Positions 60,137 through 64,000 of a stretch of DNA of 64,000 bases are shown in pieces (the first letter of the stretch is position 1; each line of letters opens with the position of its first letter). The position numbers were made by a program, and so were the translations under genes. This DNA comes from Halosegnis longus (GTDB taxonomy: Archaea > Halobacteriota > Halobacteria > Halobacteriales > Haloarculaceae): the NCBI RefSeq assembly GCF_009663395.1, contig NZ_QKNW01000001.1, positions 930,001-994,000 on the forward strand. Direction: 5' to 3'. The notes under the pieces are model-generated. The model saw nothing but the letters and a program-made list of their open reading frames with translations. It had not been told where the DNA came from and did no database searches.

Positions 60137-60538
60137 ATGGCAGACTTTCAGATCGTCGTCGGTGACCCGAGCGACGGGATGACGTACCAACTGGAGATCG
60201 ACGGACAGGACGCAGACCGGTTCATCGGCAAGTCCCTCGGCGACGAGGTCGACGGCGGGGCGATCGGCCTCTCGGGCGCGACGCTCGAACTCACGGGCGG
60301 GTCGGACACCGCCGGGCGACCGATGCGCTCTGACGTGCGCGGTCCGAACACGGAGTCGATTCTCGTCACCGGCGGCACGGGGTACAACCCGGAGCGCGAC
60401 GGCGAGCGCCGCCGCGTCACCGTCCGCGGCGCGGAAGTGAGCGACGAGACGCGACAGATCAACGTGAAGGTCACGAGCGACGACGCGGACGTCGCGGCGG
60501 TCCTCGGCGATGACGCCGAGGAGAGCGACGACGAGTAA
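60137..60538 (+). CDS. rps6e: Ribosomal protein S6e (eS6)
   Basis: 133 residues: [22 protein letters not shown] start, [17 protein letters not shown] near 33 and [31 protein letters not shown] near 62-93 are diagnostic of archaeal eS6. It heads a run of four plus-strand genes with short gaps. A CAATACCC element about 40 bases upstream is a possible promoter. Confidence 0.95.
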   Translation: MADFQIVVGDPSDGMTYQLEIDGQDADRFIGKSLGDEVDGGAIGLSGATLELTGGSDTAGRPMRSDVRGPNTESILVTGGTGYNPERDGERRRVTVRGAEVSDETRQINVKVTSDDADVAAVLGDDAEESDDE

Positions 60539-60547
60539 CACGTTCTT

Positions 60548-60985
60548 ATGGCTGATTCAGTCCCGAGCGACGCCGTGAACAGCGTGCGTGCAACGCTCGC
60601 CCGCGCTGGTCGCACCGACCGGCCGAAGGTGACGGTCCCCGACGAGGAGACCGACCGGTTCCCCGAGTTCGAGGTCGTCCGCATCGGCACCGGCGACAGC
60701 ACCTACTTCGCCCGCGTCGAGCTCGCCATCGACGACACGATGGAGCTTCGCGGGCTCTACGACAACGCCCGCCTCGCGAAGGAGGGCGACGGCGAGAACC
60801 ACCTCCCCGCGTGGGCCGACGACAACAACCTCGATTTCGGCCGCACCGTCCACCTCGACATCGTCGACGAGGGGTTCTTCTACGGGCTTCGCGCCCCGGG
60901 TGAACGCGTCGTCTACCGCGTCCCCGACCGCCCGGACGACGGGCTGGCCGATATCGCCGAGGGCATCGAAGAGGGGTCACAGTGA
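60548..60985 (+). CDS. Conserved haloarchaeal protein of unknown function
   Basis: 145 residues, acidic and soluble, rich in beta strands (PKVTVPDEETDRFPEFEVVRIGTGDSTYFARVELAID), with a conserved-looking stretch DFGRTVHLDIVDEGFFYGLRAPGERVVY. It follows S6e by nine bases and overlaps the next gene as GTGA. The context suggests a housekeeping role but no function can be named. Confidence 0.7.
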   Translation: MADSVPSDAVNSVRATLARAGRTDRPKVTVPDEETDRFPEFEVVRIGTGDSTYFARVELAIDDTMELRGLYDNARLAKEGDGENHLPAWADDNNLDFGRTVHLDIVDEGFFYGLRAPGERVVYRVPDRPDDGLADIAEGIEEGSQ

Positions 60986-61413
60986 GCGACACCCCCTACG
61001 AGCAGTTCCTCGCCGGCCAGCGCCACGACGACATCCTCGTGTTCCTCCACGAGCAGTCCGTCGGCGAGCCGGAGGCGCTCGCCGGCGTCGCCGAGGACGT
61101 CGGCCCGGGCGTCGCGCTCGTCCTCCCCGGCGACCGTGGCAGCGATGTGCTCGGCGAGGTCGTCGGTATCGACCCGATGGACTTCGCCGGCGTCGCGATG
61201 GACACCGACGGCGACATCCGCCGCGACTGCACCGGCGGCACCTGCCCCGAGGGAACGGGTGACGCCCACCGCGTCAAGTTCGTCTTCGCGTTCACCGAGG
61301 CCCAAAACGAGGAGGTCGGCGGCATCTACGCGGAAGGCGACGTGCTCCACGCCTACGCCGCCTGCGAGTGCGGCCAGACCTACTCCGACAAGTGGGTCAT
61401 CGGCGAGGAGTAA
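60982..61413 (+). CDS. Conserved haloarchaeal protein with Cys motifs
   Basis: 143 residues, GTG start overlapping the previous stop. The C-terminal half carries DCTGGTC near 87 and CECGQTYSDKW near 128, which could bind a metal; the N-terminal half looks like an alpha/beta fold (DDILVFLHEQSVGEPEALAGVAEDVG). I do not recognise a function (DUF5807-like). It is followed 45 bases later by a phosphotransferase gene. Confidence 0.68.
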   Translation: MSDTPYEQFLAGQRHDDILVFLHEQSVGEPEALAGVAEDVGPGVALVLPGDRGSDVLGEVVGIDPMDFAGVAMDTDGDIRRDCTGGTCPEGTGDAHRVKFVFAFTEAQNEEVGGIYAEGDVLHAYAACECGQTYSDKWVIGEE

Positions 61414-61458
61414 CACACCGACACAAGAGCCTTACCGGATTCGCGACTCGATTGACTC

Positions 61459-62517
61459 GTGAGTGACGACGCCATCGGCTTCGCCGCCGTCGCCGGGATG
61501 GTCGCCGCCTGTCGTGACGACTGGACGCTCGACTCCTTCGACCGCGTCGAGCAGGGGACGGATTTCGTCGCCCGAGTCGCCTGTTCGACCCCGAACGGTG
61601 AGCAGCGAGCCGTCCTGAAGGCCACCATCGCGGAGTGGATGACCCCCGAGATTGCGCGCGCCGAACCGCGACTGTTCGAACGTATCGGGCGCGAGACGGC
61701 GATTCCGGTTCCGGAGGTGTACGGGTTCGTCGACCGCCACGCCGAGTATCCGACCCCCTTTTATCTCGTCGAAGAATGCCCGGGCGAGAATCTCGAAGGG
61801 CGACCGGAGACGCTCGCGCCCGCGGCCCGCGAGCGCGTCCTGCGGGAGGCCGGCGAGCATCTGGCCGCGCTACACGAACTCGGCGAACAGCCGCGATTCG
61901 GCCAGGTCGGCGTCAGCGACGGCGAACTGGCGATACTGCCGACCGACCACGACGCCGACTCCGAGCGTGAGCTGTTCCGCGCCGGCGTCGACGAGACCTG
62001 TGACGCGCTCGCCGACGGGACCGCGTTCCCCGACTACGCCGACGAGCCACAGCGATTTGCCGACCTCGCCGAACCGCTCCGCGAGGCCCTCCACGCCCGG
62101 GCCGATGCCCTGACCGAACCGGAGCCGCCCCGCTACTGCCACTGGGATTACCGCTACGGGAATCTACTCCTTGACCCCGCGACGGGGGAGACGACCGCCG
62201 TCCTCGACTGGGCGAACCTCTCCGTGCGCGAACCGGCCCACAACCTCGCGAAGGTGGAGGCGCATCTGCTCGACCCCGGCGGGAACGACAGCGAGGCCCG
62301 GGCGCGCGAGCTCCGGGCGCTGTTTCGCGACAGCTACGAGTCGGCCCGCGACGGCTGGGCGTTCACCCCGGCGAAGCGCGACCGGATGGAGACGTATCTG
62401 CTGAAGTGTCGGACGGAGGCGATGGCGTGTCTCCCCCTGTGGTTGGAGGACGCGACGCCACGCGAGAAAGCGAAGCGGGAGCGCGAACACCGCGAGTACG
62501 TGCGGGAGTATCTCTAG
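61459..62517 (+). CDS. Aminoglycoside/choline-kinase-type phosphotransferase
   Basis: 352 residues. APH-fold motifs: the nucleotide-binding strands near 25-60 with VLKATIAEW, the Brenner-type catalytic loop HWDYRYGNLLLDPATG near 224, and the Asp-containing VLDWANLSV near 247. The substrate could be a small alcohol, choline or homoserine-like metabolite, so the antibiotic name should not be taken literally. GTG start at 61459. The stop shares CTAG with the convergent DHH gene. Confidence 0.85.
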   Translation: MSDDAIGFAAVAGMVAACRDDWTLDSFDRVEQGTDFVARVACSTPNGEQRAVLKATIAEWMTPEIARAEPRLFERIGRETAIPVPEVYGFVDRHAEYPTPFYLVEECPGENLEGRPETLAPAARERVLREAGEHLAALHELGEQPRFGQVGVSDGELAILPTDHDADSERELFRAGVDETCDALADGTAFPDYADEPQRFADLAEPLREALHARADALTEPEPPRYCHWDYRYGNLLLDPATGETTAVLDWANLSVREPAHNLAKVEAHLLDPGGNDSEARARELRALFRDSYESARDGWAFTPAKRDRMETYLLKCRTEAMACLPLWLEDATPREKAKREREHREYVREYL

Positions 62518-63596
62518 CGTTCGGTGTCGACGCCTTCCTCGTCTTCGTCGGGGAGATTCCGGAAGGCGTCGAGGATGACCTGTTTCGCCACCGCGCCGCG
62601 GGTCGTCCAGTGGTGGGCGTAATCGAGCATGTCGTCGTAGATGTCCGGCTTGCAGCCGGCCGCCTTCGGGTGGCCGCCGCCGTTCACCTGCTCTGCGACC
62701 TCGTGACACCGCTCGAAGCCGTCGGTGCCGCGAATCGAGGCGGAGCCGGCGGGCTTGACGACGACCGCCGCGTCCGCACCCTGCTCGCGGAGGGCTTCCG
62801 CGACCTCGTTCTGTGAACACCGGCCGTAGGTGACACCGACCGTCGTGCCGTCGATATCGCGGAGTTCCGCGCGCTCGACGGCCTTGTCGATGAGCCGCTG
62901 TTTCTCCACGCGCTCGGCTTCGAGGAACGCCTCCACCTCGGTGGGGAGGTCAGCGCCGTGTTCGCGGACGGCGGCGACGTACTCCTCTGGCTCCTCCCAG
63001 TGGGCGTAGTCGGCGAGGTCATCGGAGCGCGGGTCGTCGCGAATCCACAGGTCGTGGTCGCGGGTGACGGCCGCGAGTTCGGCAAACCGTCGAGGAAGTT
63101 CGCCCAGCGACCGGAGGGTCACGTCGGCGGAACACTCCTCGTCGGAGTCGCCGACGACGAGTTCGACGCCGGCGGCCTCGACGCGGTCGGTCGCCCCGCT
63201 GCTCCACTGGTGGTGGTCGTACCACGAGACGGATTCGGCCCGCTCGACGAGCTCCGCGAGCCCGGTCAGGTCGTCCCGCTCGTCGGGACACAGGTCACAG
63301 ATGTAAACGCGGACGCCGTCGGGGGCGAACTCCGCGAGGTCGGCGATGGCGTCATCGAGTTCATGTGGGCTTGCAGGAAGGAGGGTCGCGCCCTCGTGGA
63401 ACTCACGGATGAAGGCGACACAGGCGAGTCCGTCGGCGTCGGGGTCGGCGACGACGACCGTCTCGGCGTCGCCGAGCGTGGCTTCGAGTTCGGCCTCGTC
63501 GCGCTCCTCCTCGTCGGGGGCGAAGAATCCGGCCCCCGGCAGCAGCGATGTTCGCTCCAGCGGGAGCGTCTCCGGGTCGATAAGCGAGTCGTCCAT
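62514..63596 (-). CDS. DHH-family phosphoesterase
   Basis: 360 residues. DHH motifs: VADPDADGLACV (DPDADG at 51-56), DLCPDE near 99, the DHH triad in WYDHHQW near 125, and DHDLW near 187. The DHHA1-type C-terminus has GGGHPKAAGCK near 322. Members degrade small RNAs or cyclic dinucleotides, or act as RecJ-like nucleases. At this size it is closer to the nanoRNase/phosphoesterase type than to RecJ. ATG at 63596. Confidence 0.9.
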   Translation of the reverse strand: MDDSLIDPETLPLERTSLLPGAGFFAPDEEERDEAELEATLGDAETVVVADPDADGLACVAFIREFHEGATLLPASPHELDDAIADLAEFAPDGVRVYICDLCPDERDDLTGLAELVERAESVSWYDHHQWSSGATDRVEAAGVELVVGDSDEECSADVTLRSLGELPRRFAELAAVTRDHDLWIRDDPRSDDLADYAHWEEPEEYVAAVREHGADLPTEVEAFLEAERVEKQRLIDKAVERAELRDIDGTTVGVTYGRCSQNEVAEALREQGADAAVVVKPAGSASIRGTDGFERCHEVAEQVNGGGHPKAAGCKPDIYDDMLDYAHHWTTRGAVAKQVILDAFRNLPDEDEEGVDTER

Positions 63597-63641
63597 GCGC
63601 TGGCTGTGACGGCTGTGGGCAAGAAGCCCCCGATACGCCGG

Positions 63642-64000
63642 TCAGGCCTCTAACTGCCGGACGGTGAGGACGGGCACGGGACAGTCGCGCACGACCGCCT
63701 CCGCGACCGACCCGATGATGAAGGAGTGTTCGCCGTGCCGGCCACGGGTTCCCGTCGCGACCACGTCGGCGCCACTCTCCTCGGCGTACTCGATGATTTC
63801 CGTCGCCGGGTCGCCCTCTCGAACGGCGACGGTGACCGGCTGGTCGGCAGCCCTCTCGACGGCGTCGAGCGACTCGTCCGCCTGTGTCTCCAGTGCCGCG
63901 CGCACGTCGTCGTGGACGTCCTCGGGGAGTCCGTCCACCTGCGTCTCGTCGACGACGTACAGCGCGTGGACCGAGGCCTCGAACCGGCGGGCCACGTCGA
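63642..64000 (-). CDS. Universal stress protein family, 5' end off the window
   Basis: About 119 C-terminal residues are visible. The frame continues upstream beyond the window edge (DVARRFEASVHALYVVDE reads through), so the GTG at 63995 is internal. UspA ATP-binding pattern: ATGTRGRHGEHSFIIGSVAEAVVRDCPVPVLTVR. A small nucleotide-binding protein; the role is unspecific. Confidence 0.9.
   Translation of the reverse strand, partial: DVARRFEASVHALYVVDETQVDGLPEDVHDDVRAALETQADESLDAVERAADQPVTVAVREGDPATEIIEYAEESGADVVATGTRGRHGEHSFIIGSVAEAVVRDCPVPVLTVRQLEA

Overview
The window is chromosomal DNA of a halophilic archaeon (class Halobacteria). The base composition is very GC-rich and the proteins are acidic. 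Archaeal-type genes are present: EF-1alpha, EF-2, S10, S6e, LysW-dependent arginine synthesis, bat-type and TrmB-type regulators, a HalX response regulator and a Tat lipoprotein binding protein. Many start codons lie about 25 bases after a TATA-like element, as expected for leaderless haloarchaeal transcripts. No rRNA, CRISPR array, transposase, integrase or replication origin was seen. The genus cannot be fixed from the sequence alone.

Layout, left to right. 1-10 kb: a truncated alkaline-phosphatase-superfamily gene, metY-metX (methionine), a GAF protein, a membrane-anchored molybdopterin oxidoreductase, a UPF0200/UPF0201 pair, serA, a secreted unknown, thrC and two regulators. 10-20 kb: a complete minus-strand arginine locus, argG-argH then lysW-argX-argC-argB-argD-lysK-argF, with a small upstream ORF coupled to argB. 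20-28 kb: a 2H-phosphoesterase, an Rad3/DinG-type helicase carrying a palindromic in-frame insert, a CDF metal transporter, a phosphoesterase, a membrane-tethered HTH protein, threonine aldolase and an M29 peptidase. 28.0-28.8 kb: a gene-poor, relatively AT-rich stretch with strong hairpins and a tRNA-Arg(UCU). 28.8-33.4 kb: serB, a CBS-MaoC fusion, an aldehyde dehydrogenase and a bat-type regulator.

33.4-38.4 kb is a five-gene branched-chain-amino-acid-type ABC transporter operon preceded by two perfect palindromes. 38.4-47.7 kb holds a split MgtE-type transporter, a thioesterase, a flavoprotein reductase, a dUTPase-like enzyme, a PAS kinase/HalX regulator pair with a convergent HTH gene, and a VOC dioxygenase/esterase module that resembles bacterial MhqO-MhqD. 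The esterase gene carries a 38-bp tandem duplication that breaks its upstream start. 47.7-52.4 kb: a Zn/Cd-type P1B ATPase, endonuclease III, a monothiol glutaredoxin and two small genes. 52.4-58.5 kb: tRNA-Ala(CGC) beside a 23-bp copy of its own 3' end, then rps10, EF-1alpha, homoserine dehydrogenase, an ACT protein and EF-2. 58.6-64 kb: a membrane J-protein, an HExxH protein, S6e with conserved archaeal unknowns, a phosphotransferase, a DHH phosphoesterase and a truncated universal stress protein.

Amino-acid metabolism dominates. serA and serB make serine. hom, thrC, metX and metY branch from aspartate to threonine and methionine, and ltaE degrades threonine. The arginine block runs from the glutamate carrier protein to arginine. 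Packing is tight: same-strand genes overlap as ATGA or GTGA, and about half of the convergent pairs share a four-base stop overlap. The observations most worth checking are the 38-bp duplication, the tRNA-Ala end duplication and hairpin, the candidate terminated RNA at 28.2-28.5 kb, the helicase insert, and the ORF upstream of argB.
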